Assembly: GCA_963780045.1 (NCBI GenBank)
Contig: CAVZZZ010000001.1
Location: 682,001 to 746,000, forward strand
DNA from: JANXQG01 sp963780045
Lineage (GTDB): Bacteria; Planctomycetota; Planctomycetia; Pirellulales; Thermoguttaceae
Direction of reading: 5' to 3'
Length of the DNA stretch: 64,000 nt
Positions 1 to 7,481 of the stretch are shown here, one piece after another. Below the pieces are notes generated by a model. The model worked only from the letters and a program-made list of their open reading frames with translations. It was not told where the DNA came from and made no database searches. How positions within the stretch are numbered: position 1 is the first letter of the stretch; each line of letters begins with the position of its first letter. The translations under genes were made by a program, and so were the position numbers.

Positions 1-26
1 GACCGCATTGTGCAGAATGACGATGT

Positions 27-1077
27 TCATAGGAGCAAGGGGCAGGGAGCGGGGAGCAGGGAGCCGGGAGGGATGCTCCCTGCTCCCCGCTCCCTGCTCT
101 CCGCTCGTTGGCACGCCCCGGCCACGATCCGCTCAATCAATTCCCGGTAGCTCATGCCGAAGAAATTGCAGATCATCGGCAGATCGGAATCCTTGGGGTG
201 CAGTCCGGCGACGGGGTTGATTTCCATGAAGTGCGGGCGGCCACGGCCGTCGGAACGGATGTCGACGCGCGAGGCGTCGCGGCAGCCCAGCGCGGTGCGC
301 GGCCAAGGCGACGCGCTCGGCCTCGGCGACCTCCGCATCGTCGGCCGCGCGGCGCGGCGCGTACCGGCAGAATTCTTCCCAGCGGGCCTTGTTGCTGCAG
401 GAATAAACCTCGGCTTCGGCGCTTGGCAGCAGCATGATCTCGATGCTGCCGATCACGCGGGCTTCGTCGCCGGTGCCCAGGATGCCGACCGTGAACTCGC
501 GGCCCGGCAGAAAGGTTTCCACCAGCACCGGCTGCCGGCATCGCGCCAGGAGCGCGGCACCTACGCTCCGCAGGGCATTGCCGTCCACGATTTTCGATTC
601 GGCCGTTACTCCCTTGCCCGTCCCTTCGGCCACCGGCTTGACGAATAGCGGGTATGGCAGATCGATCGCGTTGATGTCGTCGACCGACTCGACGAGAGCG
701 AAAGGAGTCGTGGGAACGCCGGCTCGCGCGACGGCCGTTTTCGTCAGCCCTTTGTGCAGGCAGAGCGCCATCACCAGCGGATCGGAGAACGTATAAGGAA
801 TCTCGTAGAGGTCCAATATGGCCGGCACCTGGGCCTCCCGGGCGGCGCCGTGCAGTCCCTCGGCGATGTTAAACACCAGGTCCCAGCGGTCGCCGGCCGC
901 CAGACGCTCGACGAGCTGCCGGCCGTTGCCGATGCGATCGGTCTCGTGGCCGCATTCGGCCAGGGCCGCGTCGATGGCGTCGATCGTCACGATGCCGTCG
1001 AACTCGGCCGTGTCTTCCTCCGAGTATCCGGCCGCGAGGTAGTCGTTCTTAAGGTCGTAGGTCAGCCCGATGAGCAT
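27..1077 (-). CDS. D-alanine--D-alanine ligase-like ATP-grasp protein, frameshifted
   Basis: An ATP-grasp ligase of the D-Ala-D-Ala ligase family, which joins two amino acids using ATP; the true substrate is unknown. The N-terminal part (VFNIAEGLHG, then LFVKPVAEGTGKGV and VETFLPGREFTVGILG) is in one frame. The essential Mg-binding C-terminus (HFMEINPVAGLHPKDSDL) is in another frame, below about position 300. Joining the frames near 296-300 gives a normal-length family member, so this is a one-base indel. The C-terminal tail after MSYRELIERIV is encoded by a 7-bp repeat array, so the real C-terminus is probably variable. Planctomycetes commonly carry such orphan ligases outside the cell-wall cluster. 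Confidence 0.85.
31..107. repeat. Heptad array, inverted, at 3' end of ATP-grasp gene
   Basis: Eleven consecutive 7-bp units of the type GGGAGCA/GGGAGCG run from 31 to 72. They then continue as their reverse complement (CTGCTCC/CCGCTCC) to 107, so the array can fold into a hairpin with arms over 20 bp. It forms the last codons of the minus-strand ATP-grasp gene. Confidence 0.8.
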
Positions 1078-1085
1078 GAGAGAAC

Positions 1086-1127
1086 TCAGTGTTCAGTGTT
1101 CAGTGTTCAGTGTTCAGTGTTCAGTCC
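1086..1127. repeat. Perfect heptamer tandem repeat (TCAGTGT)5
   Basis: Five exact copies of TCAGTGT followed by TCAGTCC, just upstream of the start codon (1077) of the minus-strand ATP-grasp gene. The copy number of a pure 7-bp repeat here could change the promoter or leader spacing. Confidence 0.9.
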
Positions 1128-1192
1128 CCGCGATCTTACGCCGTTGCCCGCCAATCGAACAGGGGGAGAGTCGTCCATGTTTTTTGTCGAAG

Positions 1193-1380
1193 TGCTGGTG
1201 CAGAACGCGGCAATTGTGGTCAAAGTTTTTTTCAAAGCCTAGACATCGCGTATTCGGCCTGTTTTCAGGGGTTTTTCAAGTCAGGACTTGATTAGGACGC
1301 GGTCAGGAGCCGATTAGGACTCGATCAGGATTGGGTCAGGATTCGATCAGGAACCCGTCCTTTGGGTGCTCTATGCACCA
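1193..1380. repeat. 11-bp phased repeat element, copy A
   Basis: A composite element. A conserved left flank (GCTGGTGCAG at 1193, ACATCGCGTATTCGGCCTG from 1243) is followed by seven degenerate 11-bp units (1281-1357, consensus TYAGGANNCGA). It ends with a small inverted repeat GGTGC-TCTAT-GCACC at 1365-1379. A second copy with the same three-part layout lies at 57083-57258. Confidence 0.85.
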
Positions 1381-1388
1381 TTGCGTGG

Positions 1389-1458
1389 CACGGAGTGGGG
1401 AGCAGGGAGCAGGGAGCACAAAGCGGCAAGTGGGTAGCGAGAAGTGGCAAGTGGCGTC
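1389..1458. repeat. Heptad array with NNNNRAG phase
   Basis: Ten consecutive heptads (CACGGAG, TGGGGAG, CAGGGAG twice, CACAAAG, CGGCAAG, TGGGTAG and so on). Almost every seventh position ends in AG, so the phase is kept while the sequence drifts. Confidence 0.8.
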
Positions 1459-1725
1459 GCTCTCATTTTTTCCGTCCCTCGTCTTTTTTGTCGTCCGCTG
1501 CGGCCTCTGACCGGTCCTTTTGCTCTTGCGTCCGAAGCGGGGGTACGGGGGTAAAAACCGCAGATAGCGCAGATATTCGCGGATACTACTTGCGGCCGTC
1601 ATCCGCGTTCCGCTACGGAATCCGCGGGTTTGCCGCATTCGGCCAAGCACTTAACTTTTTCAATTTCATCGCGGATTGGTTTCCCCGCGTTTTCTCGGGG
1701 AATTAGGGGGTTTCGCATCGCGGAA
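1459..1725. other. Gene-free stretch
   Basis: No credible coding sequence on either strand. The sequence around 1665-1715 (CATCGCGGATTGG, then TTTTCTCGGGG) resembles the left flank of the 11-bp element copy A and leads into array C. Nothing else was recognised. Confidence 0.5.
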
Positions 1726-1802
1726 CGAAGCTTGAATGGACCTTGGATGAACTTTGAACGAACCTTGCGCGAACCTTGAATGAACCTTAACTGGACCTTG
1801 AC
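1726..1802. repeat. 11-bp phased repeat array, copy C
   Basis: Seven consecutive 11-bp units with consensus YGAACCTTGAA (for example TGGACCTTGGA, TGAACTTTGAA, CGAACCTTGCG). The period equals that of arrays A and B, but the consensus differs. The terminal GGTGC hairpin is absent. Confidence 0.85.
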
Positions 1803-1823
1803 CGACGAACCCCGCCTCCGAAC

Positions 1824-1956
1824 CGGGAGCAGGGAGCACGTAGCTGGAGAAAATGAACAATGAACAATGTTCCATGAACCATGAGTATTGAGCCTTGAAC
1901 CTTGAACATTTCGCCTCCTAACTCCTGACTTCTAACTCCTCGTCTCGTCTCCTCCC
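1824..1956. repeat. Long heptad array (19 units)
   Basis: An unbroken 7-bp phase over about 133 bp. It moves from CGGGAGC/AGGGAGC through AATGAAC, CATGAAC and CTTGAAC to CTCCTAA/CTCCTGA/CTCCTCG. Neighbouring units resemble each other more than distant ones, as expected for an array growing by local duplication. Confidence 0.85.
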
Positions 1957-1980
1957 CTCGCCCTCCGGGAGAGGGCGGGC
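1951..1980. repeat. REP-like CCCTC...GAGGG palindrome
   Basis: CCCTCGCCCTCCGGGAGAGG forms a short GC palindrome. It belongs to the CCCTCACCCTGGCCCTCTCCC...GGGAGAGGG type that recurs at 6561, 8585, 18288, 35101 and 57563. Confidence 0.6.
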
Positions 1981-2274
1981 ACCGACGCGCAGCGGTGGTC
2001 GTTGAGGGCGTTTCATCTCTAATCTTCACTCGTGTTATCATCTATTAACACAGCCCTCTATATATACTACGACGCTCGCGCTATGCGAAAAGACAAGAAT
2101 TCTTGCCGGCGGCGCCGAAAATCGTGCGTAAGTCCTTATGCTGTATAGCCTACAAAGTAATTTCCATCTCCGTTTTCGCGCGCTCGATTTGCCCCTGTTT
2201 TTAATAGTGGCCTCCGGCCGCGGGGGGGTGGCAATCGCCCGCCGACGCGGTTTCGTATACTGGCTTTAGCCGGG
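1981..2274. other. Gene-free stretch before restriction remnant
   Basis: No coding sequence seen. It contains an AT-rich patch (TCTATATATACTAC near 2073) and a short perfect palindrome AAGAATTCTT near 2095. No promoter could be assigned to a gene. Confidence 0.4.
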
Positions 2275-2727
2275 ATGCGCGGCCGAACCCCACCAACTTG
2301 CCTTGCGGCAAACGAGTTGGGAGTTTCCGGCCCGATCGCCGTCGCGACGCAAGAAAAACACGGCTCATGGGAGCAGAAGATGGCCCAGACCCTGGAGGAT
2401 GAAATGGATGAGGTGATTTGCTACGTGAAGAACCAGAACCTCGGCTTCACGATCCCCTACACCTTCCAAGGCGACCAGCACAACTACACGCCGGACTTCA
2501 TCGTGCGGATTGACGACGGCCGCGGCCCCACCGATCCGTTGAATTTGATTCTCGAGGTTACCGGCGAAAAGGACGGCAAGAAAGAGGCCAAGGTCCCGAC
2601 GGCCAAAACGCTCTGGGTGCCCGCTGTCAACAGCGCCGGCGACTGGGGCCGCTGGGCGTTTATCGAGATACGCGACCCGTGGAACGCGAGGAATGAGATA
2701 AGGGCGGCATTGACTCCAAATCCTTGA
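2275..2727 (+). pseudogene. C-terminal fragment of type III-like restriction subunit (Res)
   Basis: About 125 residues match the C-terminal end of the helicase-nuclease subunit of type III-like restriction systems. The recognisable run starts at GSWEQKMAQTLED, with CYVKNQNLGFTIPYTFQGD, YTPDFIVRIDDG, LILEVTGEK and KTLWVPAVN following. D-F-I-V-R and E-V-T-G-E-K resemble a PD-(D/E)XK nuclease core. The whole ATPase/helicase part (about 800 residues in relatives) is missing. The upstream 35 codons do not match the family and carry a palindrome (CCAACT...AGTTGG, 2291-2318). This is a remnant, and its likely former partner is the decayed methyltransferase at 5244-7322. Confidence 0.8.
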
Positions 2728-2783
2728 TTAGGATATATTTGTTTAGTTATGCCCGTTTTCCCTATTTGCCTGGGAAATGACAG

Positions 2784-3623
2784 ATGTCTGGCGTCCGCTA
2801 CGATGAGATCGGGTATTGGTCAGAGATCAAACTTGATATTGTCCGGAAATACGCGCAGGCGTATTCTACGGTCCTGTCAAATGAAAGCCGAATTCGGAGG
2901 TTTATCTACATTGACGCTTTCGCGGGCGCGGGCGTGCATATCTCCAAGCGATCAGGGGAGTTCGTCCCTGGCAGCCCTCTAAACGCGCTCAATGTTCAAC
3001 CGCCATTCAGCGAATACCATTTCATCGACCTCGATGGCGACAAAGCCGAGAACTTACGACAGTTGGCCGGAAACGATCCGACGGTCCGTGTTTACAACGA
3101 GGACTGCAATGAAGTGCTACTTCACAAGGTCTTCACGCGGGCGCAGTATGGGGATTACCACCGAGCCCTCTGCCTGCTCGACCCGTACGCTCTCAACCTG
3201 GATTGGGAAGTTGTTCAGACAGCCGGCCAGATGCGTAGCATTGAGATATTCCTCAATTTCATGGTCATGGACATAAACATGAATGTTCTCTGGAAGAATC
3301 CTGACAACGTGCCTGCTTCCCAGCTCGCTCGAATGGATGCATTTTGGGGCGATCGTTCCTGGCGGAATCTGCTCTACCAGAAGCCGAAAGACCTTTTGCC
3401 GGGAATCGAAATTGAGGAAAAAGTATCCAACGAGGATGTCGTCGCGGCGTACCGGAAACGTTTGCAAACGGTCGCCGGCTTTTCCTTTGTGCCCGCGCCG
3501 ATGTCCATGCGGAATACGCGAGGCGCTGTGGTCTACTACTTATTCTTTGCATCACCTAACAAGACCGGGGCAAGAATAGTTTCCGACATTTTTAACAGGT
3601 ACCGAGACTGGGGTGCGCAGTAA
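2784..3623 (+). CDS. tcmP: Three-Cys-motif partner protein TcmP
   Basis: A 279-residue protein of the TcmP family, which is defined by always sitting beside a protein with a radical-SAM-like three-cysteine motif. Family features seen are YWSEIKLDIVRKYAQAY near the N-terminus, FIYIDAFAGAGVH, YHFIDLDGDKAENLRQL (a SAM-methyltransferase-like fold) and LCLLDPYALNLDW. The full family length is present. The stop codon TAA overlaps the start of the next gene (TAATG at 3621), so the pair is translationally coupled. The molecular role of the pair is not established. It lies between two halves of a broken restriction-modification locus, a typical defence-island setting. Confidence 0.9.
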   Translation: MSGVRYDEIGYWSEIKLDIVRKYAQAYSTVLSNESRIRRFIYIDAFAGAGVHISKRSGEFVPGSPLNALNVQPPFSEYHFIDLDGDKAENLRQLAGNDPTVRVYNEDCNEVLLHKVFTRAQYGDYHRALCLLDPYALNLDWEVVQTAGQMRSIEIFLNFMVMDINMNVLWKNPDNVPASQLARMDAFWGDRSWRNLLYQKPKDLLPGIEIEEKVSNEDVVAAYRKRLQTVAGFSFVPAPMSMRNTRGAVVYYLFFASPNKTGARIVSDIFNRYRDWGAQ

Positions 3624-4376
3624 TGGCCACCAACTCCTCCATCGAATGGACCGAAGCGACGTGGAACCCGGTCACCGGCTGCACGAAGATCAGCCCGGGG
3701 TGCCTGCACTGCTACGCCGAACGGATGGCACTTCGGTTGCGGGCGATGGGCCAGGCGAACTACGCCAACGGCTTTGGCGTGACGATGCACGACCATGCCG
3801 TCGAGCTGCCGCTGCGTTGGAAAAAGCCGCGGCGAATCTTCGTGAATTCGATGAGCGACCTTTTCCACGACGACGTGCCCGACGAATTCATCCAGCGCGT
3901 GTTCGCGGTCATGGGCCGCGCGGACTGGCACCAGTATCAGGTTCTCACGAAGCGGTCGGCCCGAATTGCCTACCTCGATTCGCGACTCGACTGGCGACCG
4001 AATATCTGGATGGGCGTCAGCGTCGAGCGAAATGACTACGCCTACCGCATCAACGACCTTCGCAAGATCGGCGCATATCAAATTCCTATCCCTGGAGCCG
4101 CTGTTGGGGCCGCTCCCCCACTTGGACCTTACCGGCATCGACTGGGCGATCGTCGGCGGTGAATCAGGCCCCAAGGCGCGGCCCATGAAAGAGGAGTGGG
4201 TGATCGACATCCGCGACCAGTGCCAAACGGTCGGCGTCGCCTTCTTCTTCAAGCAATGGGGCGGCGTGCAAAAGTGCCGCAACGGTCGCGAACTCGAAGG
4301 ACAACAGTGGAATGAAATGCCGCGCGGGAAGTGTAGCGCACGGAATGGCACGGGAGCGGTATTGAGCCATGACTGA
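3623..4376 (+). CDS. Three-Cys-motif (Gp37/Gp68, DUF5131-like) protein, frameshifted
   Basis: The cognate partner of TcmP. The N-terminus has WNPVTGCTKISPGCLHCYAE with Cys20, Cys27 and Cys30, the C-x6-C-x2-C motif that resembles an iron-sulfur site. It continues with RRIFVNSMSDLFHDDVP and QVLTKRSAR. The frame breaks near 4075. The rest (IKFLSLEPLLGPL, WAIVGGESGPKARPM, FFKQWGG) is in the next frame and ends at 4376. A two-base loss restores the family protein of about 250 residues. The 3' end overlaps the RAYT start by 8 bases (ATGACTGA). It may be an assembly indel or true inactivation. Confidence 0.85.
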
Positions 4377-5127
4377 AGCTGAGTTGCGCAGGTTGCTTGT
4401 TTCCAAGGTTCAGCGTCTGACGGCCGACCGCCTGCCTGCGTTGGCGCGGTGGTTCGACGCTTTGGAGTGCGACGGCTTGCCGCCGCTTTCCAATACGGCG
4501 GGAACCGAGGTTAAACTTGGATCGTCTCCCGGTGTCGAACCTGTGCAGCTTCAGCACATTTCGAAAAGCGGTGGTGAGCCCTCGCACTCCAAAGATTGGC
4601 CGCATGCGCCGGTCCATCGCCTCGGATCGGACGGAACGTATATCGTCACCGCCGGCACCTATCACAAGGAACACCACTTTCGCGGTCGCCAGCGGCTTGA
4701 TTTTCTGGAGGCAAACCTGCTTCGCATCGCCAAGGAGTTCGGCTGGCAGTTGGAAGCCTGGGCGGTCTTTTCCAATCACTACCATTTCGTCGCGCAGGCA
4801 ACGCCCGACGGGCGATCGCTGCGCGCCGCCCTAACCGCCCTGCACAGCCTTACGGCCCGCGAAGTAAACCGGCTGGACGCCAACCCCGGCCGCAAAGTTT
4901 GGCACAACTACTGGGACACCGAACTCACCTACGAGAAGTCCTATTTGGCGCGCCTTAATTACGTCCACCAGAACGCGGTCAAACACGGGCTCGTTCCCGT
5001 TGCGAACCAGTATCCGTGGTGCTCCGCCGCCTGGTTCGAGCGCATGGCAACCGCGGCGCAAGTGAAAACCATTTACAGTTTCAAGATTGACAAGATCCGT
5101 GTTGCCGACGACTATGGTCCGGTATAG
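4369..5127 (+). CDS. REP-associated tyrosine transposase (RAYT, Y1/HUH family)
   Basis: A 252-residue single-strand transposase-like protein. Family members nick and mobilise REP-type palindromes. HUH motif: N136-H137-Y138-H139-F140 in WAVFSNHYHF. The candidate nucleophile is Tyr198 in LNYVHQNAVKHGL. The catalytic domain starts around residue 78 (HAPVHRLGSDGTYIVTAGTY). Residues 1-30 (MTEAELRRLLVSKVQRLTAD) look foreign to the family. Residues about 31-75 are the translation of a palindromic element lying inside the gene in frame. The gene ends directly against another copy of the element. It appears intact and may be the enzyme acting on the element family here; that link is inference from position. 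Confidence 0.85.
   Translation: MTEAELRRLLVSKVQRLTADRLPALARWFDALECDGLPPLSNTAGTEVKLGSSPGVEPVQLQHISKSGGEPSHSKDWPHAPVHRLGSDGTYIVTAGTYHKEHHFRGRQRLDFLEANLLRIAKEFGWQLEAWAVFSNHYHFVAQATPDGRSLRAALTALHSLTAREVNRLDANPGRKVWHNYWDTELTYEKSYLARLNYVHQNAVKHGLVPVANQYPWCSAAWFERMATAAQVKTIYSFKIDKIRVADDYGPV
4461..4594. repeat. Palindromic element PE1, in frame inside RAYT gene
   Basis: The outer arms are TTTGGAGTGCGACGGCTTGC and the near-complement ending GCCCTCGCACTCCAAAG, separated by a variable middle. It is translated in frame as ALECDGLPPLS...SGGEPSHSKD, between the foreign N-terminus and the catalytic domain. Confidence 0.85.
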
Positions 5128-5128
5128 T

Positions 5129-5243
5129 TTTGGATTGCGAGGGCTTGCCGTCGCTTTTCAATGCGGTCGGCGAGCGAGCGCTTTATCCGTCCATAACACG
5201 CAACGCCTCTTGAAAAGCGAAGGCGAGCCTTCGCACTCCGAAA
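5129..5243. repeat. Palindromic element PE2, exactly between stop and start codons
   Basis: The arms are TTTGGATTGCGAGGGCTTGC and GAGCCTTCGCACTCCGAAAA. It begins one base after the RAYT stop (TAG 5125-5127) and ends directly before the ATG at 5244 of the methyltransferase remnant. The element therefore makes up the whole intergenic space. Confidence 0.85.
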
Positions 5244-5518
5244 ATGGCCAAGAGAAACCGGCATCGACGTCCATTGAATCCCTCCGCCACCGGGACAAGC
5301 GGAAGAACATCCCTACGGAGGAGCTCCGCGAATTTCCTGGCCGACGACGAGCAGAACCCGCGGCAAGTGCTCTATCCGCGGAATCCGGACCTCGACCCGC
5401 AACTGGTCTGGCGCGGCAAGGACGAGCAAGACAGCCAACCGCTGGAAGTGCCCGCCGTGCCGATCTACATTCAAGAGAAGGTCCATCCTTCGGCCATCAT
5501 CGAGGATTTTCGCCGAAC

Positions 5519-5636
5519 CTTGGAGTGCGGCGGCTTGCCGCCGCTTTCCAAAACGGCCGAAGCGCAGAAGGAGATCAGGCCCGCCCCGAGTCGCAACGCG
5601 TTGTAAAAAGCGAAGGCAAGCCTTCGCACTCCAAAG
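5519..5636. repeat. Palindromic element PE3 inside methyltransferase remnant
   Basis: The arms are CTTGGAGTGCGGCGGCTTGC and CAAGCCTTCGCACTCCAAAG. It lies between the IYIQEKVHPSAIIEDF and LDLFSDFNGL blocks. Translation gives LECGGLPPLSKTAEA and KSEGKPSHSKAQ on its two sides. Confidence 0.85.
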
Positions 5637-5864
5637 CACAGCAACTCGATCTGTTCTCCGACTTCAACGGCCTGCCGGACGATTTCCACGACCGCGTCGA
5701 TTTCTACCACCACGAGGCCAACTGGCAGAACCGGCTGATACTGGGCAATTCCCTCTTGGTGATGACTTCACTGGCGGAGAAGGAGACCCTTGCTCGTACT
5801 CGCCTCATGTCCGCCCGCTTCCCCTGCTATCTCCTGGCCGACACGCCGGAAGGGAGGAAGAAGT

Positions 5865-5984
5865 CTTTGGGGTGCGGGGACTTGTCACCGCTTTCCAATA
5901 GGGCCGAAGCTGAGGAAGAGCGCGAGCCTGGTTCCGAGTCGCGAGACGTTATGGAAAGCGAAGGCAAGCCATCGCACTCCAAAG
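5865..5984. repeat. Palindromic element PE4 inside methyltransferase remnant
   Basis: The arms are TCTTTGGGGTGCGGGGACTT and CAAGCCATCGCACTCCAAAG. It lies directly after the block YYLLAD-like LLADTPEGRKK and before KAIANNEEIDAIH, two blocks that are contiguous in relatives. Confidence 0.85.
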
Positions 5985-6123
5985 GAGCGGACTGAAGGCC
6001 ATCGCCAACAACGAAGAGATTGACGCAATCCACGCCAAGTGGCAGAAGGAACTGGAACCGGTTTTGGGGAAGCTCAACAAGGCGTTCAAGAAGGCGTGGC
6101 AGGAGTGGGAAGTGCCGCGGGAA

Positions 6124-6156
6124 ATTGAAAGCGGCGATAAATCGCCGCAGTCCAAA
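6124..6156. repeat. Half palindromic element PE5, in frame
   Basis: Only the right-arm type is present: TGAAAGCGGCGATAAATCGC to CCGCAGTCCAAAG. It encodes IESGDKSPQSKE in frame within WEWEVPRE...KLINDWWELRR. It is either a solo arm or a deletion product. Confidence 0.7.
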
Positions 6157-6560
6157 GAAAAGCAAAAGCTGATTAACGATTGGTGGGAGCTTCGCCGGCA
6201 GCGGCAGAAGGAAATCGACGCCTCCATCGCACGGCGGGCCGAGACGGAACGGCTCTACGACCAGCCCTACGAAGACGCCAAGCGGGTTCGCGTCACCGGG
6301 CCGTTCACCGTGGAAAGCCTCTCGCCGCATCGCACGATCAGCGTCGAGGAAAAGAAACGCCGCGCGGAAGTCGGCCATGCCGCGTCGGGGCTGAAAATCG
6401 AGGTCCACGGCCCGGACCAGTTCGGCCAGATGATCTTGGACAACCTTCGCACCGCCGGCGTGCAGAATACCATCAAAAAGGAGCGGTTGAAGTTCGACTC
6501 GCTGCAACCGTATGCCGGGCAGTGGATTCATGGCGAGGGATGGTACACGGAACATGCAAG

Positions 6561-6600
6561 CCCTCACCCTGACCCTCTCCCGGAGGGAGAGGGGACGAGG
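6561..6600. repeat. REP-like palindrome inside methyltransferase remnant
   Basis: CCCTCACCCTGACCCTCTCC followed by CGGAGGGAGAGGGGACGAGG. It is translated as SPHPDPLPEGEG, a tell-tale peptide of this widespread palindrome. It interrupts the methyltransferase sequence after GEGWYTEHA. Confidence 0.8.
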
Positions 6601-6872
6601 CGCGCGCGGCCGTTTGCATCGGCCCGGAGCATGGCACGGTCGGGCCGCAACTAGTCAAGGAGGCGGCCAAGGAAGCCGTGCAGGGCGTCGGCTTCGACAT
6701 GCTCATCGTCTGCGGCTTCGCCTTCGACCCGCACGTCTCCGAGGAGACCAGACGCTACGGCAAACTCGTTGTCCTGCCCGCGCGGATGAACCGCGACCTC
6801 ACGATCGGCGAACTGCTGAAAAAGACCGGTTCGGGCAACCTGTTCATGGTTTTCGGCGAATCAGATATCGAG

Positions 6873-7002
6873 ATTTTGGGGTGCGATGGCTCGCCATCGC
6901 TTTCCAATACGGACCAAGACGCAGAAGAATCGTCCAGCGGCGCCAAGCGATCGAAGTTGCAGGCCGCTGTGAAGAGCGAAGGCAAGCCTTCGCACTCCAT
7001 AA
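6873..7002. repeat. Palindromic element PE6 inside methyltransferase remnant
   Basis: The arms are ATTTTGGGGTGCGATGGCTC and CAAGCCTTCGCACTCCATAA. It keeps the frame open between GESDIEIL and IKVKLNALDIYDP. Confidence 0.85.
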
Positions 7003-7481
7003 AAGTCAAGCTCAACGCGCTGGACATTTACGACCCGACGACGGGCGAAATCCGCTCCAGCAGCACCGACGACATCGCCTGCTGGTTCATCGACACCGAC
7101 TATAACGGCGAGAGCTTCTTCGTCCGCCACGCCTATTTCACCGGGGCGGACGAGCCGTACGAAAAGCTCAAGCGGGCGTTGCGGGCGGCGATCGACGAAG
7201 CCGCCTGGTCGGCCCTTTACGCGACCGAGAGCCGCCCCTTCGACAAGCCAGCGGGCGGCCGCATTGCCGTAAAAGTGATCAACCATTACGGCGACGAGGT
7301 GTTGAAGGTCTTCGGGGCCTGAAAAGCCAAAGCTTTTCGCCAAACTTCAATTGCACCGTCTTGCCATTACGGCTACACTGCCGCAGTGCGCGGACTTGCT
7401 TGGGCCGGACAAACTGCGGCTTTTCGCTCGTCCGCGAATTCATTGACGCTTCCGCGAGGCCTCCGTCAAGGATGACGACCC

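Larger units (their letters stand above)
5244..7322 (+). pseudogene. Decayed type III-like DNA methyltransferase lacking its catalytic core
   Basis: Pieces of a DNA adenine methyltransferase (Mod-like) lie in order but in changing frames. N-terminus: HRDKRKNIPTEELREF, LYPRNPDLDPQLVWRGKDEQ, VPIYIQEKVHPSAIIEDF, then LDLFSDFNGL, RVDFYHHEANWQNRLILGNS. The sequence then jumps from VMTSLAEKE directly to LARTRLMSARFPCYLLAD. The segment with the DPPY and SAM motifs (several hundred residues in relatives) is gone. C-terminus: IDAIHAKWQKELEPVLGKL, RVRVTGPFTVESLSPHR, KLVVLPARMNRDLTIGELL, WFIDTDYNGESFFVRHAYF, GDEVLKVFGA. Three full and one half palindromic elements and a REP-like palindrome interrupt it. 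It cannot methylate DNA. Its cognate Res is the fragment at 2275-2727. Confidence 0.85.

Noticed and set aside
1281..1357. Possible CRISPR array
   Set aside because: Units are 11 bp with no spacers of constant length, and no cas genes are present; it is a phased tandem repeat.
1336..1650. Open frames across the repeat region on both strands
   Set aside because: They are translations of 7-bp and 11-bp repeats without starts, domains or consistent frame.
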